DNA from: Paracoccaceae bacterium
GTDB lineage: Bacteria; Pseudomonadota; Alphaproteobacteria; Rhodobacterales; Rhodobacteraceae
NCBI GenBank assembly: GCA_007134405.1
Contig: SLKW01000440.1
Coordinates: forward strand, 1-6,420
Direction of reading: 5' to 3'
Length of the DNA stretch: 6,420 nucleotides
Each line of letters starts with the position of its first letter. Within the stretch, counting starts at the first letter, position 1. Made by a program: the position numbers and the translations under genes. This document shows positions 1 through 5,612 of this stretch, piece by piece. The notes under the pieces are model-generated. The model was not told the origin of the DNA. It saw only the letters and a list, made by a program, of their open reading frames with translations, and made no database searches.

Positions 1-1043
1 AATGCGGCGCGCAGTTACGCTTCGCGCCGGGGCAGAAGCGGCTCACCTGCGAATACTGCGGCCACGAACAGCCGATCCCCTTCTCCGACGCCGACCGCGA
101 CACCGCGCTCGCGACCCTCGACCTGGCGAGCGCCCTCAAGAACCGCCTGCCCGAGGCGGCGATGGAGGAAACGCGCGTCCTCAACTGCACCAATTGCGGC
201 GCCCAGGTCGAATTCGACCCCAACCAGCACTCCTCGCAATGCCCGTTCTGCGCCTCGCCCGTCGTCACCGACACCGGCACGCATCGCCACATCAAGCCCG
301 CCGCCGTCCTGCCCTTCCGCCTGACCGAGGAGGAAGCGCATCATTCCATGAACCGCTGGCTGCGCGGCCTGTGGTTCGCGCCCACGGAGCTGAAGAAATA
401 CGCCCGCCCCGACCGCAAGATGGACGGGCTCTACGTGCCCTACTGGGCCTTCGACGCCTTCGCCCGCGCCCGCTACACGGGCGAACGCGGCGACGCCCAT
501 TACCAGACCCGCCGGATCGGAAAGAAGACCGAACGCGTCCGCCAGATCCGCTGGCGCCGCGTCTCGGGCTCGGTCCAGCGGCAGTTCCGCGACGTCCTCG
601 TCATGGCCGCGCAGTCGCTTCCCCGCCGCTTCACCCGCGGCCTCGAGCCCTGGATGCTGGCCGATCTCGCGCCCTATTCGCCGCAGTATCTCAGCGGGTT
701 CCGGGCCGAAGCTTACACCGTCGACCTGGCGAACAGCCACAAGATCGCCCTCGAACGGATGGAGGAGGTGCTGCGCGCGGACATCCGCCGCGACATCGGC
801 GGCGACGAGCAGCGCATCACCAGCCTCGAAGCAAGCCATTCCGACGAACGCTTCAAGCACGTCCTCCTGCCCATCTGGATGGCCGCCTACCGCTACCGGG
901 GCCGCAGCTACCGCTTCATCGTCAATGCGCAGACCGGCAAGGTGCAGGGCGAGCGTCCCTGGTCGGTCTGGAAGATCGCCGCCGCCGTCGCCGCCGCGCT
1001 GGTCGCGATCATCCTCTTCCTGCTGACGGGCGACGGGTTCTGA
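1..1043 (+). CDS. Double zinc-ribbon, C-terminally membrane-anchored protein (5' end outside window)
   Basis: The reading frame is open from the left edge (first full codon at 3), so the N-terminus is missing; 346 residues are visible. Two four-cysteine zinc ribbons are seen. The first has C1, C16 and C19, with its first cysteine presumably just upstream; the second has C62, C65, C80 and C83. Both share a CGAQ-x2-F-x-P pattern and the same 15-residue offset between second and third cysteines. A conserved aromatic-rich middle follows ([10 protein letters not shown]), and the last 25 residues form one hydrophobic helix (about 324-341) with a short GDGF tail. Such Rhodobacterales proteins are often labelled 'primosomal protein N'' or 'TFIIB-type zinc finger', but I see no Walker or helicase motif, so a replication helicase is unlikely. 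Its function is unknown; a membrane-tethered metal-binding scaffold is inference. ATG 162 is a possible internal start, but coding sequence clearly continues upstream. The stop overlaps the dtd start. Confidence 0.85.
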   Translation, partial: CGAQLRFAPGQKRLTCEYCGHEQPIPFSDADRDTALATLDLASALKNRLPEAAMEETRVLNCTNCGAQVEFDPNQHSSQCPFCASPVVTDTGTHRHIKPAAVLPFRLTEEEAHHSMNRWLRGLWFAPTELKKYARPDRKMDGLYVPYWAFDAFARARYTGERGDAHYQTRRIGKKTERVRQIRWRRVSGSVQRQFRDVLVMAAQSLPRRFTRGLEPWMLADLAPYSPQYLSGFRAEAYTVDLANSHKIALERMEEVLRADIRRDIGGDEQRITSLEASHSDERFKHVLLPIWMAAYRYRGRSYRFIVNAQTGKVQGERPWSVWKIAAAVAAALVAIILFLLTGDGF

Positions 1044-1045
1044 TG
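1041..1045 (+). promoter_or_regulatory. TGATG stop-start overlap coupling the zinc-ribbon gene and dtd
   Basis: The TGA of the zinc-ribbon gene (1041-1043) shares its A with the ATG of dtd (1043-1045). The upstream bases contain only a weak ACGGG-like match to a Shine-Dalgarno. This is the classic arrangement for termination-reinitiation and fixes the dtd start at the position that gives the family's standard length. Confidence 0.8.
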
Positions 1046-1480
1046 CGCGCGCTCCTGCAACGCGTCACTGAAGCCACGGTCACGGTCGACGGCCAGACTG
1101 TGGGGCGCATTGGCCCCGGCCTCCTCATCCTCGTCTGCGCCATGCCCGACGACGACGCGGCGCGTGCCGAGGCGCTGGCGGCGAAGATCGCGAAACTGCG
1201 CATCTTCCGTGACGCGGCCGGCAAGATGAACCTCGCGCTGCCCGATACCGGCGGCGCGGCGCTGGTCGTCAGCCAGTTCACGCTCGCCGCCGACACGTCG
1301 CGCGGCAACCGCCCCGGCTTTTCCGGCGCCGCCCCGCCGGCCCTCGGCCAGGCGCTCTACGATCACTTCGCCGATCACCTCGCCAGCCTCGGCCTCCCGG
1401 TCGAACGCGGCGTCTTCGGCGCCGAGATGCAGGTGGCGCTCGTCAATGACGGGCCGGTCACGATCTGGCTGGAGAACTGA
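1043..1480 (+). CDS. dtd: D-aminoacyl-tRNA deacylase
   Basis: Dtd hydrolyses the ester bond between D-amino acids (and glycine on tRNA-Ala) and tRNA, which keeps non-L residues out of protein synthesis. It is a cytosolic homodimer. The protein is 145 residues, the usual length for the family. Signatures visible are the N-terminal MRALLQRV strand, LRIF-x-D-x2-GKMN (52-63), SQFTLAADT (77-85), RPGF (90-93) and NDGPVT (135-140), which carries the Gly-cisPro pair (G137-P138) that screens substrate chirality by reaching across the dimer. The ATG shares its A with the upstream TGA (TGATG, 1041-1045). No strong Shine-Dalgarno is present, so initiation is probably coupled to the zinc-ribbon gene. Its own stop abuts the next start. 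The frame stays open far upstream, but that stretch is only a shadow of the previous gene. A small oddity is VCAMPDDD where relatives often have a VGV-type turn. Confidence 0.96.
   Translation: MRALLQRVTEATVTVDGQTVGRIGPGLLILVCAMPDDDAARAEALAAKIAKLRIFRDAAGKMNLALPDTGGAALVVSQFTLAADTSRGNRPGFSGAAPPALGQALYDHFADHLASLGLPVERGVFGAEMQVALVNDGPVTIWLEN
1471..1475 (+). promoter_or_regulatory. Ribosome binding site of the M24/DoeA-like gene
   Basis: GGAGA lies inside the last codons of dtd, five bases before ATG 1481. It supports that ATG as the real start, although it directly follows the dtd stop (TGA 1478-1480) with no spacer. Ribosomes finishing dtd would end on top of this site, so coupling is likely. 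Confidence 0.7.
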
Positions 1481-2668
1481 ATGGACGCGCGCGAGTCGAC
1501 CGATTTCACCCCGCAGGACTTCTCCGCCCGCCTCGCGCGCATCCGCGCCGGGATGGAGGCGTCCGAGATCGACACGCTGATCATCACCGACCCGTCGAAC
1601 ATGTGCTGGGCGACGGGCTATGACGGCTGGTCCTTCTACGTCCATCAGGCGGTGATCGTCGGCCCCGACGGCGCGCCGATCTGGTGGGGACGCGGCATCG
1701 ACGCCGCCGGCGCCCGGCGCACGATCATCGGCGCCCCGGACGAGGCGATCCGCGCCTACGACGACAGCTACGTGCAAAGCGACGACAAGCACCCGATGGA
1801 GACGCTGGCCGCGCTCCTGCACGAAAAGGGCTGGCAATCCGGGATCATCGGCGTCGAACTTGAGAATTACTACTACACCGCCAAGGCGCATGAGGTGCTC
1901 ACCACCCATCTGCCCGAGGCGCGCTTCGTCGATGCCACCGCGCTGGTGAACTGGCAGCGCGCCGTCAAGTCCCCGACCGAGATCGAGCGCATGCGCCGCG
2001 CCGCCCGCATTGTCGAGGCGATGCACCGCACCATCCTTGAGACGGCCGAGCCGGACCTGCCCAAGAACCGCCTGGTGGCCGAGATACTGCGCACCGGCGC
2101 CCTGGGGGCCGAGGGGTACTGGGGCGATTACGCGGCCATCGTACCGATGACGCCCTCGGGCCTCGACGCGACCGCCCCGCACCTGACCTGGGACGACCGC
2201 CCGATGCAGAAGAACGAGGCGCATTTCTTTGAAATCGCAGGTGTCTATCGCCGCTACCACCTGCCGCTCTCACGCACGCTCTTCTTCGAGGAACCTCCCA
2301 CCAAATACCGCCTGGCCGAGGAAGCCGTGCTCGAGGCGACCGCGGCGGGCCTCGCGCAGGCGCGGCCGGGCAATACCTGCGAAGACATCGCACACGCCTT
2401 CAGCACCACGCTGGAACGTTTTGGCTTCTACAAGGAAAACCGCTGCGGTTATTCGATCGGCCTCAGCTACCCGCCGGATTGGGGCGAGCGCACCATGTCC
2501 CTGCGCCGCGGCGACCGCACGGTGCTGGAACCGGGTATGTGCTTTCACTTCATGCCGGCGCTCTGGCTCGACGATGGCGGGCTCGAGATCACCGAGAGCA
2601 TCCTCATCACCGAGGACGGGGTGGAAAAGTTTTGCACCCTGCCGGCCGAGATCTTCGTTAAACCCTGA
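1481..2668 (+). CDS. M24-fold hydrolase of the ectoine hydrolase (DoeA/EutD) type
   Basis: The protein has 395 residues, close to the roughly 400 of known ectoine hydrolases. Those enzymes open the ectoine ring to give N-acetyl-diaminobutyrates for osmolyte catabolism. A creatinase-type N-domain (about 15-155) precedes a pita-bread catalytic domain (about 165-385). Stretches matching DoeA/EutD as I remember it are DPSNM (37-41), TGYDGWSFYVHQ (45-56), APHLTWDD (232-239), FFEIAG (249-254), RYH-x-P-x-SRT (258-266) and SYPPDWGERTMSLR (329-342). E251 falls where I recall a catalytic glutamate of EutD. The usual M24 metal-binding GHGIG histidine is replaced (GYSIG, 323-327), so a metallopeptidase role is doubtful, as in creatinase. 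No ectoine transporter, deacetylase (DoeB/EutE) or aminotransferase gene is in the window, so the true substrate may differ. It is cotranscribed with dtd, with start and stop adjacent. Confidence 0.82.
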   Translation: MDARESTDFTPQDFSARLARIRAGMEASEIDTLIITDPSNMCWATGYDGWSFYVHQAVIVGPDGAPIWWGRGIDAAGARRTIIGAPDEAIRAYDDSYVQSDDKHPMETLAALLHEKGWQSGIIGVELENYYYTAKAHEVLTTHLPEARFVDATALVNWQRAVKSPTEIERMRRAARIVEAMHRTILETAEPDLPKNRLVAEILRTGALGAEGYWGDYAAIVPMTPSGLDATAPHLTWDDRPMQKNEAHFFEIAGVYRRYHLPLSRTLFFEEPPTKYRLAEEAVLEATAAGLAQARPGNTCEDIAHAFSTTLERFGFYKENRCGYSIGLSYPPDWGERTMSLRRGDRTVLEPGMCFHFMPALWLDDGGLEITESILITEDGVEKFCTLPAEIFVKP

Positions 2669-2727
2669 GAAGTTGAGACATGGAGTGAGCAATCCATCGC
2701 AACTCATTATCTGAAAACGGTTAAACG
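2669..2727 (+). other. Short AT-richer intergenic gap before the methyltransferase gene
   Basis: This 59-bp gap is clearly richer in A and T than the coding DNA around it. It holds a weak inverted repeat, ATGGA (2680-2684) and TCCAT (2693-2697), with an 8-base loop. A TTGAGA (2673-2678) and a CATTAT (2705-2710) resemble promoter hexamers, but they are 26 bases apart, so they do not form a standard sigma-70 pair. The bases before ATG 2728 (GAAAACGG, then TTAAACG) give at best a poor Shine-Dalgarno. A separate promoter here is possible but not shown; read-through from the M24 gene is equally plausible. Confidence 0.35.
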
Positions 2728-3489
2728 ATGACAGGCAACCGCCCCCGCGCGGGCCAGGACTGGGATGCCGAAGGCTATGCGCGCCATGCGGGCTTCGTTT
2801 CCGAACTGGGCGCAGCGGTGCTCGATCTGCTGGCGCCCGCACCGGACGAGGCGATCCTCGACCTCGGTTGCGGCGACGGGGCGCTGACCCTGCGCATCGC
2901 CGCAACCGGCGCCCGCGTCACGGGGCTGGAGCCCGACCCCTCGATGGCGGCCCGGGCCCGCGCGCGCGGCCTCAGCGTTCTGGAACAGGACGCGCACGAC
3001 CCTTTCGGTTCAGCCTGTTACGACGCGATCTTCTCGAATGCCGCGCTGCACTGGATGCGCGACCCGGCCCGCGTCCTGCGCCACGCCCGCGCCGCGCTCA
3101 GGCCGGGCGGGCGGCTGATCGCCGAGCAGGGCGGCTTCGGCAACGTCGCTGCTGTTGTCACCGCGCTCAACGCCAGCCTCGAGGCCGCCGGCCATCCGGT
3201 CCCGCCCTTGCCCTGGGACTTCCCGACACCCGCCGCGCAGCGCGCCCGGCTCGAGGCGGCGGGCTTCGCGGTCGAGTCCATCGCGCTCATCCCCCGCCCG
3301 ACGCCGCTGCCGACCGGGATGGCCGGCTGGCTCGAAACCTTCGGCGCCCCCTTCATGCCCGGCCTCGACCCCGCCGCCCGCGCATCTGTCGCCGCCGACA
3401 CCGAACGCCGCCTGACCCATCTGCGCGACGAGACCGGAACCTGGCACGCCGACTACGTGCGCCTGCGCTTCAAGGCCCTCGCCGCCTGA
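2728..3489 (+). CDS. Class I SAM-dependent methyltransferase
   Basis: This is a complete 253-residue Rossmann-fold methyltransferase. Motif I, the SAM-binding glycine loop, is LDLGCGDG (44-51). The second strand ends in the acidic E68 (VTGLEPD), which normally holds the SAM ribose hydroxyls. SNAALHWM (103-110) is the motif IV region, and RPGGRLIAE (125-133) follows the next helix. The family resembles trans-aconitate and malonyl-ACP (BioC-like) methyltransferases in the SNAALHW signature. The C-terminal part, with PWDFPTP (162-168), RPTPLPTGMAGWLETF (190-205) and ADYVRLRF (241-248), looks typical of an uncharacterised Rhodobacterales and other proteobacterial group that acts on small molecules. 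The substrate is not predictable from the sequence. It probably acts in the cytosol, as no signal peptide or membrane segment is seen. The start is well supported because the WDAEGYARHAGFV N-terminal helix follows directly. It is the last rightward gene before the convergent junction. Confidence 0.9.
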   Translation: MTGNRPRAGQDWDAEGYARHAGFVSELGAAVLDLLAPAPDEAILDLGCGDGALTLRIAATGARVTGLEPDPSMAARARARGLSVLEQDAHDPFGSACYDAIFSNAALHWMRDPARVLRHARAALRPGGRLIAEQGGFGNVAAVVTALNASLEAAGHPVPPLPWDFPTPAAQRARLEAAGFAVESIALIPRPTPLPTGMAGWLETFGAPFMPGLDPAARASVAADTERRLTHLRDETGTWHADYVRLRFKALAA

Positions 3490-3510
3490 CCGCGCGCGCC
3501 ACGCCCGCCC

Positions 3511-3530
3511 TTTCATCTTGCCGAAAATAC
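3511..3530. other. A-rich intergenic motif TTTCATCTTGCCGAAAATAC
   Basis: The motif lies 21 bases after the methyltransferase stop and stands out from the GC-rich surroundings. From memory, closely similar strings (CATCTTGCC-x-AAAATAC) recur in intergenic DNA of Rhodobacterales, often beside gene ends, but I cannot verify this here. Its role is unknown. Confidence 0.35.
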
Positions 3531-3537
3531 GCAAGAC

Positions 3538-3555
3538 CGCCGGTGCCTTCCGGCG
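3538..3555. terminator. GC hairpin 1 in the convergent intergenic region
   Basis: CGCCGG (3538-3543) and CCGGCG (3550-3555) pair perfectly over six bases around a six-base loop (TGCCTT). There is no T-tract on either side, so it is not a canonical intrinsic terminator. It could act as a 3' stabilising hairpin or a weak bidirectional terminator between convergent genes. Confidence 0.4.
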
Positions 3556-3565
3556 CGGCACCCGA

Positions 3566-3588
3566 CCGGCGCGCAGCTCTGCGGCCGG
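3566..3588. terminator. GC hairpin 2 in the convergent intergenic region
   Basis: CCGGC (3566-3570) pairs with GCCGG (3584-3588). After a single bulged G, CGCA (3572-3575) pairs with TGCG (3580-3583) around a GCTC loop, giving a stem of about nine pairs. No U-tract follows on either strand. Its position between two convergent genes suggests a 3'-end structure, but termination by this hairpin alone is uncertain. Confidence 0.45.
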
Positions 3589-3627
3589 ACCCGTCCGTTA
3601 CCGAAACACTCCCCCACCGCGCGCTTC

Positions 3628-3704
3628 TGCCACCCACCTGCCACCCACCTGCCACCCACTTGCCACCCGCTTGCCACACGTCTGCCATACGCGTGCCAGC
3701 GGAG
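3628..3704. repeat. Seven-copy 11-bp tandem repeat with TGCCA core
   Basis: Units start at 3628, 3639, 3650, 3661, 3672, 3683 and 3694, each exactly 11 bases. Units 1 and 2 are identical (TGCCACCCACC). Units 3 to 7 differ from them at 1, 2, 3, 4 and 5 positions in order, but all keep the first five bases, TGCCA. The array ends three bases before the ABC transporter stop codon (3707-3709). The rightward RNA is C-rich and G-poor, and the leftward RNA is G-rich. This looks like a minisatellite grown by slippage, possibly also serving as a Rho-loading site for rightward transcripts. Confidence 0.9.
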
Positions 3705-3706
3705 GT

Positions 3707-5545
3707 TCAGGCGCTCTCCGACCCCTCGCGCGCCTGCCGCGCCCACATCGCCGAATAGCGCCCGCCGGTCGCCAGCAGGGCCTCGTGCGTGCCCTCCTCG
3801 ACGATCTCGCCGGCCTCCAGCACCACGATCCGGTCGGCATCCACGACGGTCGACAACCGGTGCGCGATGGTGATCACCGTGCGCCCCTTGCCCATGGCGC
3901 GCAGGCTCTCCTGGATGTCCCGCTCGGTCTGCGTATCGAGCGCCGAGGTCGCCTCGTCCAGAAGCAGAATCGCAGGGTTTTTCAGTAGGGTACGCGCGAT
4001 GCCTACGCGCTGCTTCTCGCCGCCCGACAGCTTGAGCCCCCGCTCGCCGACCGGCGTGTCATAGCCCTCGGGCAGGGTCTCGACGAAGTCGTGGATGCGC
4101 GCCGCCTTCGCTGCTGCGACCACCTCGGCGCGCGTCGCATCGTCCTTCCCATAGGCGATATTGTAGAAGATCGAGTCGTTGAACAGCACCGTATCCTGCG
4201 GCACCACGCCAATCGACCGATGCAGGCTGTCGATCGTGACCTCGCGCACGTCCTGCCCGTCGATCAGCAACCGCCCGCCGGACACATCGTAAAACCGAAA
4301 CAGAAGCCGCCCGATCGTCGACTTCCCCGACCCCGACGCGCCGACCAGCGCCACCTTCGCGCCCGCCGGCACATCCAGCGTGATCCCCTTCAGGATCGGC
4401 CGCGCCGGGTCGTAGGCGAAACGCACATTCTCCAGCCGCACCGCGCCGCCCTTCAGTTTCAAGGGCTTGGCGTCCGGCGCTTCCACCACGTCGGGCGGTT
4501 GCTCCAGCAGGCCGAACATCTCGCCCATGTCCACAAGCGACTGCCGGATCTCCCGGTAGACGGTGCCCAGGAAGTTCAGCGGCATGGTGATCTGGATCAT
4601 GTAGGCGTTGACCATGACGAAATCGCCCACCGTCAGCGTGCCCTGTTCGACGCCGATGGCGGCCAGCACCATGACGATCACCAGCCCCGCGGTGATGATC
4701 GCCGACTGGCCGCTGTTGAGAAACGCCAGCGAATAGGCGGTCTTCAGCGCGGCGCTTTCGTATTTCTCCATCGCCCCGTCATAGCGCCGCGCCTCGCGCG
4801 CCTCGGCGTTGAAATACTTGACGGTTTCGAAGTTCAACAGGCTGTCGATGGCCTTCTGGTTGGCATCGGTATCCTGGTTGTTCATCTCGCGGCGGATTTT
4901 CACTCGCCACTCGGTGATCTTGAAGGTGAACCAGATATAGAGAGCGATCGTCACCACGATGGCGGCCAGGTAGCGCGCATCGAAAAGCACCACGAAGATG
5001 ATCGCGATGAGCAGCAGTTCCAGCACCAGCGGCCCGATCGAAAACAGCAGGAAGCGCAACAGGAAATCGACGCCCTTCACCCCCCGCTCGATGATCCGGC
5101 TGAGCCCCCCGGTCTTGCGCGTCAGGTGATAGCTGAGGCTGAGGCGGTGGATATGGGTGAAGGTCTCCAGCGCCAGCCGCCGCAGCGCGCGCTGGCCGAC
5201 GACGGCAAAGACCGCGTCGCGCAGCTGCTGGAACCCGACGTTGAGCAGCCGCGCCATGCCGTAGGCCACGGTCAGCCCCACCGCGCCCACGCCCACCAGC
5301 CAGCCGGTCCCGGCGTCCGCCGGCGCCAGCGCATCGACCGCCGCGCGGTAGATCAGGGGTGTACCCACCGCGATCAGCTTGGCTATGACCAGAAGGGCCA
5401 GTGCGGTGACGACGCGGACCTTGACCCCCGTCTCGCCCGGCGGCCACAGATAGGGGCCGACCTTGCGCACCGTCGCCCAGCCCGTGGCCTCGTTTGCCGA
5501 GCGGTCGGGCAGGGCGGTCGCTGGCGTGTCGCTGGCGATGGTCAT
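3707..5545 (-). CDS. Atm1/ABCB7-type ABC exporter, fused permease and ATPase
   Basis: This is a 612-residue inner-membrane half-transporter expected to work as a homodimer. Bacterial Atm1 proteins export oxidised glutathione, glutathione-metal or glutathione-persulfide species, which links them to metal detoxification and Fe-S or redox balance. Six membrane helices lie at about 44-66, 81-102, 164-185, 190-208, 275-297 and 305-325. Family signatures are RIIERGVKGVDFLLRF (150-165), NFETVKYFNAE (238-248), SLAFLNSGQ (272-280) and MPLNFLGTVYREIRQS (321-336). R214, R218, N277 and Q280 have the spacing of the glutathione-pocket residues I recall from NaAtm1. The ATPase has Y378 (A-loop), Walker A GASGSGKST (402-410), Q450, signature LSGGEKQR (506-513), Walker B ILLLDE (526-531) and H562, all intact. 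I chose ATG 5545 over an upstream in-frame TTG at 5599, which would add 18 unlike residues. A weak GGAA lies 12 bases upstream. It follows the LysM gene by 67 bp. Confidence 0.93.
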   Translation of the reverse strand: MTIASDTPATALPDRSANEATGWATVRKVGPYLWPPGETGVKVRVVTALALLVIAKLIAVGTPLIYRAAVDALAPADAGTGWLVGVGAVGLTVAYGMARLLNVGFQQLRDAVFAVVGQRALRRLALETFTHIHRLSLSYHLTRKTGGLSRIIERGVKGVDFLLRFLLFSIGPLVLELLLIAIIFVVLFDARYLAAIVVTIALYIWFTFKITEWRVKIRREMNNQDTDANQKAIDSLLNFETVKYFNAEAREARRYDGAMEKYESAALKTAYSLAFLNSGQSAIITAGLVIVMVLAAIGVEQGTLTVGDFVMVNAYMIQITMPLNFLGTVYREIRQSLVDMGEMFGLLEQPPDVVEAPDAKPLKLKGGAVRLENVRFAYDPARPILKGITLDVPAGAKVALVGASGSGKSTIGRLLFRFYDVSGGRLLIDGQDVREVTIDSLHRSIGVVPQDTVLFNDSIFYNIAYGKDDATRAEVVAAAKAARIHDFVETLPEGYDTPVGERGLKLSGGEKQRVGIARTLLKNPAILLLDEATSALDTQTERDIQESLRAMGKGRTVITIAHRLSTVVDADRIVVLEAGEIVEEGTHEALLATGGRYSAMWARQAREGSESA

Positions 5546-5612
5546 GCGGGATTGGTTCCGTGCTGCGTGCCCGTGTGACCTAGCGGCGGCAGGCGGCAAA
5601 GGAAAGGGCAGC
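5546..5612 (-). other. 67-bp gap between the LysM gene and the ABC transporter gene
   Basis: Read leftward, the gap holds no convincing promoter hexamers, hairpin or T-tract. The only feature near the ABC start is a weak GGAA in a suboptimal position. The lack of a terminator is compatible with cotranscription of the two leftward genes. Confidence 0.4.

Noticed and set aside
15..860. 281-residue open frame on the minus strand
   Set aside because: It is antisense to the zinc-ribbon gene, whose cysteine motifs are clear; no family features are seen in the antisense translation.
2..1042. Long upstream extension of the dtd frame, making a 492-residue protein
   Set aside because: The extension is arginine- and proline-rich and is a shadow of the zinc-ribbon gene. 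Dtd proteins are about 145 residues, and ATG 1043 gives exactly that.
908..2260. 450-residue open frame on the minus strand
   Set aside because: It is a high-GC antisense shadow over the zinc-ribbon gene, dtd and the M24 gene, with no recognisable motif and skewed composition.
2673..2710. Sigma-70 promoter TTGAGA / CATTAT for the methyltransferase gene
   Set aside because: The hexamers are 26 bases apart against the normal 16-18, so the match is probably chance in an AT-richer gap.
3628..3704. CRISPR-like array
   Set aside because: The units are 11 bp with no spacers and drift steadily, so it is a simple tandem repeat.
3470..3746. Small ORFs on either strand across the intergenic repeat
   Set aside because: Their repetitive WQ/GG or TCHPL-type peptides come only from the 11-bp repeat. 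No ribosome site or family resemblance is seen.
4091..5578. 495-residue open frame on the plus strand
   Set aside because: It lies antisense to the well-supported ABC transporter and is rich in His, Arg, Gln and Asp, as expected of a complement frame.
5546..5599. Upstream TTG start of the ABC transporter
   Set aside because: It would add 18 residues unlike the family. ATG 5545 gives a normal Atm1-type length and N-terminus.
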